Of a DNA stretch of 61,898 nucleotides, positions 36,056 to 43,781 are shown piece after piece. The DNA lies in assembly GCF_900107435.1 (NCBI RefSeq), contig NZ_FNPZ01000010.1, positions 1 to 61,898 of the forward strand. The letters are read 5' to 3'. Each line of letters opens with the position of its first letter. Within the stretch, counting starts at the first letter, position 1. The stretch comes from Herbiconiux ginsengi. Lineage in GTDB: Bacteria > Actinomycetota > Actinomycetes > Actinomycetales > Microbacteriaceae. The notes beneath the pieces were generated by a model. The model ran no database searches, was not told the DNA's origin, and saw nothing but the letters and a program-made list of their open reading frames with translations. The translations under genes were made by a program, and so were the position numbers.

Positions 36056-36436
36056 ATGGACGACGTCACGCCCGACCTTTCAGGCCACACGGCGGTCCGC
36101 CAGGCACCGAGGCACAATGGAGCCATGCCGAGCCGTCGAGACCCGACCGACATGCCCGAGCGAGCCGAAGTGGCGTATCGCTCGATTTCCGGCAGCTCTC
36201 GCATGATGACGCTGCGCTTCCTCCTCGACCACCCGAAGTCGACGGTCGCCGCGATCGCGGACGCCACCGGCGTGAGCCCCGCATCAGCGCGCGTCTCACT
36301 CACCGACCTCGAGGACGCCGGCTACGTCACCGCCGACGTCGAGGGCCAACGCAACGGCCGCACCGTTCGATACTCCGCCGATCGCGGAAAGTTCGTTGAC
36401 GACCTCAGCCTGTTGTGGTCCTGGATGGTTCGCTGA
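36056..36436 (+). CDS. Winged-helix DNA-binding protein
   Basis: A 126-aa protein with an ArsR/MarR-like winged helix (MMTLRFLLDHPKSTVAAIADATGV...ASARVSLTDLEDAGYV then wing QRNGRTVRYSA). AGGAGA lies nine bases before ATG 36056; ATG 36125 would give a shorter protein. It is divergent from the transfer operon, which it probably regulates, and ends 19 bases before palindrome copy 2. Confidence 0.8.
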   Translation: MDDVTPDLSGHTAVRQAPRHNGAMPSRRDPTDMPERAEVAYRSISGSSRMMTLRFLLDHPKSTVAAIADATGVSPASARVSLTDLEDAGYVTADVEGQRNGRTVRYSADRGKFVDDLSLLWSWMVR

Positions 36437-36454
36437 CGCCTTCATCTCGAGCTG

Positions 36455-36474
36455 ATTGACACCTAGGTGTCAAC
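36455..36474. repeat. Backbone palindrome copy 2
   Basis: ATTGACACCTAGGTGTCAAC; its 18-bp core is a perfect palindrome. It lies just after the HTH gene and before the 98-nt leader element at 36526. Confidence 0.85.
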
Positions 36475-36525
36475 GCCCCTCCCCCGCTCCGCGGGCGTTA
36501 CAGCACCAAGACCGGCCGCCACATC

Positions 36526-36623
36526 GTAGTTCACTCCCGGCGCTCCGTTCCGGACTTCTCGAACGCGCCCCTGATGGGGCTTATTTCGCCCGAGATCTCC
36601 GGCACTACGCGCCTCCCGCTCAC
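36526..36623 (+). ncRNA. 98-nt conserved leader element, copy A
   Basis: This stretch is 91/98 identical to the reverse strand of 42346-42443. In each case it precedes a glutaredoxin gene by 47-52 bases. Copy A can fold with CCGGACTTCTCG (36550-36561) against CGAGATCTCCGG (36591-36602), two central mismatches, and an inner perfect hairpin GCCCC-TGAT-GGGGC (36567-36580). It is either a cis-acting RNA or a conserved DNA element. Confidence 0.65.
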
Positions 36624-36675
36624 CATCGATGCTCTTGCCGGTTTTGGCACTTCAAAATGTCTGGGAGGAATCATC

Positions 36676-36909
36676 ATGGTCACCGTCTACGGCCGAAGCG
36701 ATTGCGCACAGTGCACCGCCACGAAACGAACCCTCGAAATCAAAGAAGTCGAGCACGTGTACCTCGACGTCGAGCAATTCCCCGATGTGTGCGACTACCT
36801 GCGCTCGCTTGGTCACCAGCAGCTCCCCGTCGTGATCGCCGGGCCGGCCCACTGGTCAGGCTTCCGTCCCGACCTCATCGTGGCTGTGGCGTTACGCAGT
36901 CGTGATTAA
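36676..36909 (+). CDS. NrdH-type glutaredoxin-like protein A
   Basis: A 77-aa thioredoxin-fold protein with redox motif CAQC (GRSDCAQCTATKRTL), cis-Pro region QLPVV and C-terminal WSGFRPD typical of NrdH redoxins that reduce ribonucleotide reductase. No nrd genes are in the window. ATG at 36676 follows GGGAGGAA. A second, diverged copy is encoded at 42056-42298. Confidence 0.85.
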   Translation: MVTVYGRSDCAQCTATKRTLEIKEVEHVYLDVEQFPDVCDYLRSLGHQQLPVVIAGPAHWSGFRPDLIVAVALRSRD

Positions 36910-37026
36910 TGCAATAGTTTATGTGCTTCGCATATTTCCAATAAAGTATTGATTTAGAAGCCTTTAAAGTATTGTGTTGCTGATGTTTATTGCGTTAGCA
37001 TAAACGCAATATTATGAGGAGGCGTC
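36910..37026. promoter_or_regulatory. AT-rich ParA promoter/centromere candidate
   Basis: This 117-base stretch is far richer in A and T than the rest of the window. It contains several TAAAGTATTG-like words (36950s, 36965-36974) and a perfect 9-bp inverted repeat TATTGCGTT (36988-36996) / AACGCAATA (37003-37011) six bases apart. Partition complexes of ParA with a small CBP often bind such repeats upstream of parA. Confidence 0.55.
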
Positions 37027-37905
37027 ATGCCGCACATCACGACGATCGCGAACAACAAGGGCGGAGTGGGAAAGTCGCACCTGACGGTGCAGCTCGCCGC
37101 GGCCCTTGCGCGACGAGGGTTGCGGGTCTTGGTGGTCGATCTCGACCCACAGGCGAATACAACTCGACGGCTCGGAATCGAGATCGATCCGCAAAATGCG
37201 ATCGTCACCATGTCCGAGGTCATCAAGTCCGGCGAGGACGGCGCGGGGGAGTCCGCCGTCCTTGCGTGCGGCTGGGTTGACAGCGAGGGCCAGCCCACCC
37301 CGGAGTCAGAGCTGATCGATGTCCTGCCATCACGATATGACCTCATCAATCGCGAATCAGAGGCGGCCGTTCTCGGTGCAGTGCGTCGACTTCGGAGAGC
37401 GCTCACTGGGTGGATCGACGACTACGACGTCGTGCTCATCGACACCCGGCCAGACCTCGGCCACCTGGTGCAGATGGCGTTTGCTGCTGCCGATACCATC
37501 CTCATCCCGACTGACCCGGCTTACGACTCGATCGAAGCGGCGATCCGCGTGCGTGACTTCGTCGAGCGCCACGCTGTCGACCTAGTGAACCCGGATCTTC
37601 GCGTCGCCGGCGTCGTCGTCACCCGTCGCAAGCCGACAGCCGAGCACGACTTCCAGATTCAGGGCATCGAGGAGCAGTTCGGCGACCTGGTGTGGAGCCT
37701 CAAAGGACCCGTGCACTGGCCAGACGGGGGAGTGACGGTCAATCCGGCGTACATCTCCGAATGGTCGCGGTTCACGGAAGCAGATGCCGCCGCGGCATCT
37801 CTGAACTCTTACAACGATCGAAACTCACGCAAGACCGTTGCCCTGTATGACGCACTCGCGTCACGATTCATCGACGAACTAATCCGAACGGGAGCACGAG
37901 CATGA
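37027..37905 (+). CDS. parA: ParA partition ATPase
   Basis: A 292-aa ParA with Walker A KGGVGKSH (about residues 11-18), Walker B VLIDTRPDLG and DLDPQANTT motif. It lacks an N-terminal HTH. ATG at 37027 follows GAGGAGG. Its TGA overlaps the ATG of the ParB-like gene. It would drive segregation of the plasmid. Confidence 0.93.
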   Translation: MPHITTIANNKGGVGKSHLTVQLAAALARRGLRVLVVDLDPQANTTRRLGIEIDPQNAIVTMSEVIKSGEDGAGESAVLACGWVDSEGQPTPESELIDVLPSRYDLINRESEAAVLGAVRRLRRALTGWIDDYDVVLIDTRPDLGHLVQMAFAAADTILIPTDPAYDSIEAAIRVRDFVERHAVDLVNPDLRVAGVVVTRRKPTAEHDFQIQGIEEQFGDLVWSLKGPVHWPDGGVTVNPAYISEWSRFTEADAAAASLNSYNDRNSRKTVALYDALASRFIDELIRTGARA

Positions 37906-38336
37906 GCCAGCCCCAGCGGCGTCGCCCCGGAAGCGCGAGTCCGATCAAGCTCGTGCCCACTGTCGAGCCGGTACAGACGCCGACCGTGACAGCGCCCGAA
38001 GCGCCGGTGGAAGCGTCCGCAGTTGCGCCTCAGCCCTCTAAGCCGGCAGGGCGCAAGCCCCTCAAGTCACCACCCGCAACCGCTCCAACTGCCACAAAAG
38101 ACGCCGCCGATGTCAAGACACCGGTAACAGTGACCATCCACCGATCGGTCAAGAAGACCGCCGAAACCGCCGTGCTGCGCACGGCGGGATTTCCAAACGG
38201 TTATCCCTCGTTCTCCGCACTTGTCGAAGGCGCCATTCAGCGCGAGCTGCAACGTCTTGCAGACGAATACAACGGGGGAGAGGCGTTTACGCCTAATGGA
38301 GGAAGCTTCCGCCAGGGTCGACCGTTCAGTTCGTAG
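37902..38336 (+). CDS. Small ParB-like centromere-binding protein
   Basis: A 144-aa protein: a proline/alanine-rich disordered N-terminal half and a C-terminal ribbon-helix-helix-like part (PVTVTIHRSVKKTAETAVLRTAGFPNGYPSF... split around residues 73-105). Overlap with parA (ATGA) and this architecture suggest the centromere-binding partner. It likely binds the repeats upstream of parA. Confidence 0.7.
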   Translation: MSQPQRRRPGSASPIKLVPTVEPVQTPTVTAPEAPVEASAVAPQPSKPAGRKPLKSPPATAPTATKDAADVKTPVTVTIHRSVKKTAETAVLRTAGFPNGYPSFSALVEGAIQRELQRLADEYNGGEAFTPNGGSFRQGRPFSS

Positions 38337-38396
38337 GAGCGATCAGCCCACATGCACTTGTATATTCGGTTCAACGCGTAAAGGGGGAGTCACACC

Positions 38397-39545
38397 GTGG
38401 CTGTGCGTGTTCCGGTAAGCCCAACGATGCTGACGTGGGCGCTTCAACGGTCCGGCATGCCCACGAGCAGCGCGCGCTATGAACAATTCTCCAAATGGGC
38501 GGCCGGCGACGGGCAGCCGACCTTCAAACAGTTGGAGGGATTCGCCCACGCCACACATACCCCCCTTGGCTACCTGTTCCTGCCGGAGCCACCTGAGGAG
38601 CCCGTACCAATCCCGGACTTTCGGACTCTCGGCAATAACGCCATCAGTGCGCCGAGCCCCGATCTGCTCGACACAATCTATGAAGCGCAGAGACGCCAAG
38701 ACTGGTTCCGCTCGTATGCAGCCGACCAGGGCCACGAGCCGTTCTCGTTCGTGGGCTCGGCCACGATCGACGACTCCCCGGCCATTGTGGCTGACGAGAT
38801 TCGTCGCATGCTCGACTTCGGATTAGATCGGCGTGCGCGCTTCTCCTCCTGGGAAGAGGCTCTGCGGCAGCTAATCGACTCAGTAGAGCAGCTTGGCGTA
38901 CTAGTCATGGTGTCCGGCATCGTTGGGAGCAATACCCACCGGATACTCGATCCCAGTGAGTTCCGGGGATTTGCGCTCACCGACCCCCTGTCGTCGCTGG
39001 TCTTTGTGAACGGTGCGGATACGAAGTCTGCCCAGATATTCACTCTTATCCACGAGCTGGCCCACATCTGGCTGGGCGAGACGGCGCTGTCGGACGCGCA
39101 AATGGCGAACCAGACTCAGAACGATCACGAGTTGTGGGCGAACAACGTCGCCGCCGAGGTTCTAGTGCCGTCTAGCTCGATCAGGATCGACTATCGGCAA
39201 AACAGCGATTTCGGCGAACTGCAGCGTCTGGCACGGCTCTATAAGGTCAGCACTCTCGTCGTGCTGAAACGCATTTTCGATAGCGGATTCCTCACTTGGG
39301 ACGACTACCGCGCTCGCTATCAGACCGAGCTGGAACGACTGCAAGAGATCATCGCCTCACGAAAAGGAAGTGGCGGCGGTGACTACTACAACACTCAGCC
39401 TCTTCGAATCAGTCAGTCGTTCGCGCGGGCCGTGATTGTGGACGCCCTGGAAGGTCGCACGCTGTATCGGGACGCCTTCAGTCTCCTGGGTGCTGCCAAG
39501 CGATCCACCTTTGAGGGCATGGCCAACAAGTTGGGGGTGGCGTGA
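38397..39545 (+). CDS. ImmA/IrrE metallopeptidase-domain regulator (antitoxin-like)
   Basis: A 382-aa protein with an N-terminal Xre-like region and a ImmA/IrrE zinc peptidase with HELAH motif (His219, Glu220, His223 in LIHELAHIWLGE). GTG at 38397 follows GGGGGAG. Its TGA overlaps the ATG of the DUF4411 gene. Such pairs are predicted toxin-antitoxin modules in which this protein is the antitoxin. Confidence 0.85.
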   Translation: MAVRVPVSPTMLTWALQRSGMPTSSARYEQFSKWAAGDGQPTFKQLEGFAHATHTPLGYLFLPEPPEEPVPIPDFRTLGNNAISAPSPDLLDTIYEAQRRQDWFRSYAADQGHEPFSFVGSATIDDSPAIVADEIRRMLDFGLDRRARFSSWEEALRQLIDSVEQLGVLVMVSGIVGSNTHRILDPSEFRGFALTDPLSSLVFVNGADTKSAQIFTLIHELAHIWLGETALSDAQMANQTQNDHELWANNVAAEVLVPSSSIRIDYRQNSDFGELQRLARLYKVSTLVVLKRIFDSGFLTWDDYRARYQTELERLQEIIASRKGSGGGDYYNTQPLRISQSFARAVIVDALEGRTLYRDAFSLLGAAKRSTFEGMANKLGVA

Positions 39546-40027
39546 CGTATCTGCTCGACGCCAATATTTTCATTCAGTCGAATCAAGCGCATTACGGGCT
39601 GGACTTCGTGCCGGCCTTCTGGGATTGGCTCGACCGCTCGTTCAATGCTGGTCTGCTGAAAAGCATTCAACCCATTGGCACTGAGATCGCCGCCGGACAT
39701 GACGATCTCACGACCTGGGCGGCAGCTCGCTCGTCAATGTTCGTGCCGATGGATGCGGCGTGTGCTCCCAGCCTGCAAGCCCTTGCCACGTGGGCGAATG
39801 CCGGGCATTTCACCGCTGCCGCTGTCACCGAGTTCCTAGGAGCAGCGGACTACGAGCTGGTTGCGTATGCGCACGCGCACAGTCTCACCGTCGTCACGAT
39901 GGAGAAGTCGGAACCGCAACGACGCAACAAGGTCAAAATTCCGGATGCATGCATCGCACACGGCGTCGCTTGGAGGACTCCGTTCGAAATGCTGCGGCTC
40001 GAAAATGCGTCCTTCGTCCTGCCGTAA
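39542..40027 (+). CDS. DUF4411 PIN-like putative toxin
   Basis: A 161-aa protein starting TYLLDANIFIQS, with PIN-domain acidic residues (LDAN; GTEI; MEKSEP; IPDAC). DUF4411 proteins are predicted PIN-fold RNases paired with ImmA/IrrE proteins. ATG overlaps the preceding stop. It ends 10 bases before palindrome copy 3. Confidence 0.82.
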   Translation: MTYLLDANIFIQSNQAHYGLDFVPAFWDWLDRSFNAGLLKSIQPIGTEIAAGHDDLTTWAAARSSMFVPMDAACAPSLQALATWANAGHFTAAAVTEFLGAADYELVAYAHAHSLTVVTMEKSEPQRRNKVKIPDACIAHGVAWRTPFEMLRLENASFVLP

Positions 40028-40037
40028 CTCGAGCCGG

Positions 40038-40057
40038 GTTGACACCTAAGTGTCAAC
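40038..40057. repeat. Backbone palindrome copy 3
   Basis: GTTGACACCTAAGTGTCAAC, one mismatch from perfect symmetry. It lies between the convergent DUF4411 and HicB genes. Confidence 0.8.
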
Positions 40058-40062
40058 GAAGA

Positions 40063-40485
40063 TCAGTGTGAGAGCTGGCTGATTCGTTGAGCGGATAGGC
40101 CGAGCGCGCGGGCAACGTCGGCTTGTGTGAGGCCGCTCTTTTTGAGGGTTTGCACGGCCTCGCGCCGAAGGCGCGCGGCCGCTGCGGCCGCTTCACGGGA
40201 GTGCTCTTCGTTCTCGTTCGCCTCGGCCCACATTGTGGCGGCGGCCTCGGGGAGCTCCACGGTGACGTCGACGACGATCTGATCGTCGTCGACGTCGAGC
40301 CAGACGGCGGCGAGGTCGCGGGCGGCCTGGTCGACGTCCTTCAACGCGACGGCGCCGCCGATTGCGACGATGGTGGAGCCGTTGGGGCCGGTGGAGGTGA
40401 GTTCGGGAATCTCGATCGTCCACCACTTGCCGGCGTCGCGGTAGGCGCGTGCGTGGAGCGTGCGGGGCATCTGGCTGGTCTTCAC
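40063..40485 (-). CDS. hicB: HicB-type antitoxin with C-terminal HTH
   Basis: A 140-aa protein: HicB-like N-terminal fold (WWTIEIPELTSTG...DVDQAARDLAAVWLDVD) and a C-terminal helix-turn-helix (LTQADVARALGLSAQRISQL). GTG at 40485 follows the HicA stop by one base, and gives MKT-type N-terminus seen in relatives. It neutralises HicA and probably represses the operon through 40705-40743. Confidence 0.85.
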   Translation of the reverse strand: MKTSQMPRTLHARAYRDAGKWWTIEIPELTSTGPNGSTIVAIGGAVALKDVDQAARDLAAVWLDVDDDQIVVDVTVELPEAAATMWAEANENEEHSREAAAAAARLRREAVQTLKKSGLTQADVARALGLSAQRISQLSH

Positions 40486-40486
40486 A

Positions 40487-40696
40487 TCAATTCCATTCAC
40501 GAGGCGCATCCGGGAAAATCTGCTGAATCTGTCGAACCACTCCGACCGAAACCTCACCCTTGTGAGCGACGAGTGAGAAGATCATGCCGGATTCGGACGG
40601 CCCCCAGATTTCGTGGCTGCCCTTCTGGCGTTTGAACTCCCAGCCCTTCGATCGCAGGAACTTGGTAACGTCCCGGTACTTCTGTGGCTTGGTCAT
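40487..40696 (-). CDS. hicA: HicA-type mRNA interferase toxin
   Basis: A 69-aa double-stranded-RNA-binding-fold toxin with the family motif GSHEIWGP and catalytic His, and C-terminal VRQIQQIFPD. ATG start at 40696. It lies just upstream of hicB in the same operon and stabilises the plasmid. Confidence 0.9.
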   Translation of the reverse strand: MTKPQKYRDVTKFLRSKGWEFKRQKGSHEIWGPSESGMIFSLVAHKGEVSVGVVRQIQQIFPDAPREWN

Positions 40697-40704
40697 GAGT
40701 CTAG

Positions 40705-40743
40705 TCTAGTCCCCCTAGATAGTAAAGATCAAGGGGGACTAGA
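40705..40743. promoter_or_regulatory. HicAB operator candidate
   Basis: TCTAGTCCCCCT (40705-40716) and AGGGGGACTAGA (40732-40743) are perfect 12-bp inverted arms around 15 bases. It is 9 bases upstream of the hicA start, suited to autorepression by HicB. Confidence 0.6.
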
Positions 40744-40748
40744 TGTTT

Positions 40749-40955
40749 TCAGCTATTTGGGTACAGGATGGCATGTCCGATCAGGCCGACGATGAGCGGG
40801 CCGATGATGAGTAGCAGCCCGAGCGCGAATGCGGCAAGAGATGCACGGGCGAGGCCGCGGCGGCCGCGGCCTCGGATCGGGAGCACGCGGGGGAGTACGA
40901 ACAGTACGGCGACACAGGCGAAGACGGCAAAGCCTGCCGCTTGTAGCGCCTGCAT
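40749..40955 (-). CDS. Small two-span membrane protein
   Basis: A 68-aa protein with two hydrophobic helices separated by a basic loop (RGRGRRGLARAS). Four bases after the SprT-like gene, so probably in the same operon. Function unknown. Confidence 0.6.
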   Translation of the reverse strand: MQALQAAGFAVFACVAVLFVLPRVLPIRGRGRRGLARASLAAFALGLLLIIGPLIVGLIGHAILYPNS

Positions 40956-40958
40956 GGT

Positions 40959-41591
40959 TCACCCCTCGTCGTCCTCTGCTTCGAACTCAGCGTTGCACAC
41001 ACCGCAGACGATGGGGCCGACCTCGAATGTGGAGCGGCTGACGCGGAGCTTCCGCCCGCATTCACAGACGGCCACCACGCCGCTGTTGGTCTTCTTGCTC
41101 ACGGCTCCGATGTCGGTGAGGCGGTAGGCGACGATCGCGGCGTCGAGAGCGTCGATGGCGTGGCGGTAGCTGTCGGCGGTCGCGTCGGGTACGTCGGTGA
41201 TCGACCAGCCGATCGAGGGGTCTTTGGTGAGGGTGAGCCCGAATTCTTCGCCGATGGCCTTGAAGCGGGTGTTGTGGAATCGGCCCTGTCGGCTGGTGTC
41301 TTTGATCCCGCGGGCCTCGGCGGCGGCGTGGGCAGCTTCGTGGATGAGGGTGCCGAGCACGGCGCGGCCGCCGCGCTGGAGTCCTTCACCGCCTACCAGC
41401 AGCTCGTGCACGAGGGCATCGCCGCGTGCCCAGCGTGAGGCGGCGAAGTGGCCGTAGGCCATGCCGCCGCGGCCGTTGCCGGAGGCGAGAGTCACGACGA
41501 CCTCGGGAACGTCTTCGTGGCGGTCCTGGATCGCGGCCCAGGCTTCTTCGATCGCGGCCACGAGGGGCACGGTGATGGTTGTGGTGGTCAA
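40959..41591 (-). CDS. SprT-like metallopeptidase domain protein
   Basis: A 210-aa protein with zinc-peptidase motif HEAAH (His84, Glu85, His88) and a C-terminal zinc ribbon (CECG and CGVC). SprT-like proteins cleave DNA-protein crosslinks; on a plasmid it may clear covalent relaxase or replication complexes (inference). ATG at 41591 overlaps the upstream stop. Confidence 0.85.
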   Translation of the reverse strand: MTTTTITVPLVAAIEEAWAAIQDRHEDVPEVVVTLASGNGRGGMAYGHFAASRWARGDALVHELLVGGEGLQRGGRAVLGTLIHEAAHAAAEARGIKDTSRQGRFHNTRFKAIGEEFGLTLTKDPSIGWSITDVPDATADSYRHAIDALDAAIVAYRLTDIGAVSKKTNSGVVAVCECGRKLRVSRSTFEVGPIVCGVCNAEFEAEDDEG

Positions 41592-42025
41592 CGTCCTGCC
41601 TCCTGGTCGGCGGATCCGGGATGGTGGGCGTCGCCCTCTTCGTCGCCCTCGGCGTGACGCTCGATCCAGAGCGCGGCGGTGTCGGTGGCTCCGGCGGCGC
41701 GGAGAAGATCGGCGAGGGCGTCGACCTCGCCGCAGTTGAGGGTTGCGGCGACGTCGCCCGCGGTGTCCCAGGTGAAGGCGGCCACGAAGCGCTCGAGCAC
41801 GGTCGTGGCGATGGGGGTGCTTTCGGTCACGGTATAGCCGGAGAGGATGCCATCACGCATCAGGGCGAGTTCTTCAATCGTGGAGTTCATTGCGTCGTGC
41901 TGGTCGAAGGGGATGAGCCCGAATTCCCAGTTCTCGCCGTATTGGTGGTCGAGCCACTTCGAAGCAAGTTCAACATCGGTGGCGGCGGTGATCGCGGTCC
42001 CATCGGGGGTGGTGAGTGTGAGCAT
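41588..42025 (-). CDS. Hypothetical plasmid backbone protein
   Basis: A 145-aa acidic protein. N-terminal LTLTTPDGTAI and VELASKWLDHQYGENWEF suggest a small alpha/beta domain, and the C-terminus is rich in Glu, Asp and His. Its stop overlaps the SprT start. Function unknown. Confidence 0.6.
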   Translation of the reverse strand: MLTLTTPDGTAITAATDVELASKWLDHQYGENWEFGLIPFDQHDAMNSTIEELALMRDGILSGYTVTESTPIATTVLERFVAAFTWDTAGDVAATLNCGEVDALADLLRAAGATDTAALWIERHAEGDEEGDAHHPGSADQEAGR

Positions 42026-42055
42026 GGCTGTCGTCCTTTCTCAGATCGGGTCGGG

Positions 42056-42298
42056 TCAGAGTGCGTCGATGCAGTCGGGGCGGAATCCGGACCAGCCGTC
42101 CCAGGTGCCGGTGACGATCACGACGGGGAGCTGCAGGTAGCCGAGTTCGCGCAGCAGCTCGTCAGCTCCGGGCGTCTGGTCGACGTCGACGGGCTTGTAG
42201 GTGACGCCTTTGCGGTCGAGCGCGCGGTACGTGGCCGTGCACTGCACGCAGCCGGGGCGGCTGTAGACGGTGACCTTCGTCGTGATGGTGATTGTCAT
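42056..42298 (-). CDS. NrdH-type glutaredoxin-like protein B
   Basis: An 80-aa redoxin with CVQC active site (SRPGCVQCTATYRAL), QLPVV and WSGFRPD, related to copy A at 36676 but clearly diverged. ATG at 42298 follows GGAGAG. It is preceded on the minus strand by the second copy of the 98-nt leader element. Confidence 0.85.
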   Translation of the reverse strand: MTITITTKVTVYSRPGCVQCTATYRALDRKGVTYKPVDVDQTPGADELLRELGYLQLPVVIVTGTWDGWSGFRPDCIDAL

Positions 42299-42345
42299 GG
42301 TGCTCTCCAAACTTTTTCTCGGGCCGAACCCTCACGTGCATGGCA

Positions 42346-42443
42346 GTGAGCGGGAGGTGCGCAGTGCCGGAGTTCTCGGGCGAAATAAGCCCCGCCAGGG
42401 GCGCGTTCGAGAACTCCGGAACGGAGCGCCGGGAGCGAACTAC
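42346..42443 (-). ncRNA. 98-nt conserved leader element, copy B
   Basis: Reverse-strand partner of 36526-36623 with seven differences. It can form a perfect 12-bp stem, CCGGAGTTCTCG with CGAGAACTCCGG (42408-42419 and 42367-42378), enclosing hairpin GCCCC-TGGC-GGGGC (42389-42402). The inner stem is the same in both copies and only its tetraloop differs. Confidence 0.65.
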
Positions 42444-42512
42444 CGTGAATGCGAGGGTTTGGCCGGAGATGTCGAGCGCAGCGGGAAGGAAACAGCGGCC
42501 GTTAGGCCGGCC

Positions 42513-42833
42513 CTATTTGCCTGGCCGGCCAGGCTTCGGGATCGTCACCGCGGATCGCCAGACCCAAGCCTGGTGCGTGCCGCCGCCTTGGGTTTCCCAC
42601 TCGACGAGCACCATCCGGTCGTTGTAGGCGACCACCCGGCCGGCGACCTGGACCGTCCACTCGGGGTAACGCACCCACGCGAGCACCTGGGGCGCTTCCT
42701 CCGCCGGCGGCTGCACCGCCTCGCCGGTGGACTTCTTCTCGTCCTCAGTCAGCGAGAGCGGCTTGGGGCGCACCAGGACCGCATTGATCGCCTTATCGGT
42801 CAGGTCTGACCCGTATCGGCGATTCGTTCCCAT
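42513..42833 (-). CDS. Hypothetical backbone protein with SH3-like segment
   Basis: A 106-aa protein; the N-terminal half is polar and the C-terminal half is beta-rich (WTVQVAGRVVAYNDRMVLVEW, then WVWRSAVTIP), suggesting a small SH3/Tudor-like fold. ATG at 42833 lies 12 bases from a LexA-type box. Function unknown; SOS control is inferred. Confidence 0.6.
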   Translation of the reverse strand: MGTNRRYGSDLTDKAINAVLVRPKPLSLTEDEKKSTGEAVQPPAEEAPQVLAWVRYPEWTVQVAGRVVAYNDRMVLVEWETQGGGTHQAWVWRSAVTIPKPGRPGK

Positions 42834-42845
42834 GCTTTCAGATTA

Positions 42846-42857
42846 GAACATATGTTC
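42846..42857. promoter_or_regulatory. LexA (SOS) box candidate
   Basis: On the minus strand CGAACATATGTTCT matches the Gram-positive/actinobacterial SOS consensus CGAACRNRYGTTYC at 13 of 14 positions; the core GAACATATGTTC is a perfect palindrome. It lies immediately before the gene starting at 42833. Confidence 0.7.
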
Positions 42858-43049
42858 GATTTAATTGGTGCGAGCGGGAATGCGTACCTCATTCGGGTGT
42901 GGTTAGAGCTCCCCATCGGAGGACTTGGAAACCGCCGACTACCATTTCAGGGAGGCGCGTCGTTTCGCTGCCTGTTGATTACCCGCAACGCCGCTGAGGA
43001 CGTCTTCCATGGGGGAGGAGCCGGAGGCGTCCTATCGAAAGACCCAGCT

Positions 43050-43751
43050 ATGACGTTCGACCCTAATTCGGAGCCGAATCTGTACCAGCCGCACGCGGGC
43101 CCGCCTGCAACGAATCGACGATCGTCACGATGGCTTGTCCCACTCGTAACAGGGTTGGTTGGCCTGTTGATTGGGGGCGGCGTAGGCGCTGCAGCGGGGG
43201 TGACAATCGCATCTTCCCAGGGGCAGACAGCCACTTCGACTTCCAGTCCGGTGAAGACTCCCGTTGCGTCTCCGACACCGACAAAGTCTCCGACGCCGGT
43301 GGCTCAAGAAGAAGGCACGCGCACCAATCCGTTTGCGATTGGGACAACTCTGACTGCCTCTTCGAACGGACGTGAGAACTGGACTGTAACTGTCTCGTCC
43401 GTGTCGCTAAACGCTACCGACGTGATCCTTGCCGAGAACCCCTACAACGATGTCCCACCTGAGGGCATGCAGTACGGCTTGGTGAGCATCGACGCGACCT
43501 ATACCGGGGTCGATGCAGGAGACCCGGGAAATGCGATCCGGATGTCGTTCGTGTCTGCGGAGGGTCGAACTTATGACGAATTTGATGTTTCGGTGGTGAC
43601 CCCAAACGCGTTATTCGGCCAAAACGAAATCTACGCCGGCACATCCACCACAGGGAACATCGCTGTTCTCATCCCATCTACCAACGCTGAACAGGGCGTG
43701 TGGGCACTCTCCGTGGACTTCGGCGATCCCGCCTTTTTCGCCGCTCAGTGA
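43050..43751 (+). CDS. Membrane-anchored DUF4352-like protein
   Basis: A 233-aa protein: short polar start, one membrane helix (about residues 28-55, glycine-rich), a Ser/Thr/Pro linker, then a beta domain (TRTNPFAIGTTLTAS...NWTVTVSSVSL...AEGRTYDEFD) like DUF4352/telokin-like exported proteins. ATG at 43050 is the best start for the topology. Function unknown. Confidence 0.65.
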   Translation: MTFDPNSEPNLYQPHAGPPATNRRSSRWLVPLVTGLVGLLIGGGVGAAAGVTIASSQGQTATSTSSPVKTPVASPTPTKSPTPVAQEEGTRTNPFAIGTTLTASSNGRENWTVTVSSVSLNATDVILAENPYNDVPPEGMQYGLVSIDATYTGVDAGDPGNAIRMSFVSAEGRTYDEFDVSVVTPNALFGQNEIYAGTSTTGNIAVLIPSTNAEQGVWALSVDFGDPAFFAAQ

Positions 43752-43781
43752 CCTCGGGGCAGGGTTTGCCTGGAGGATCGT

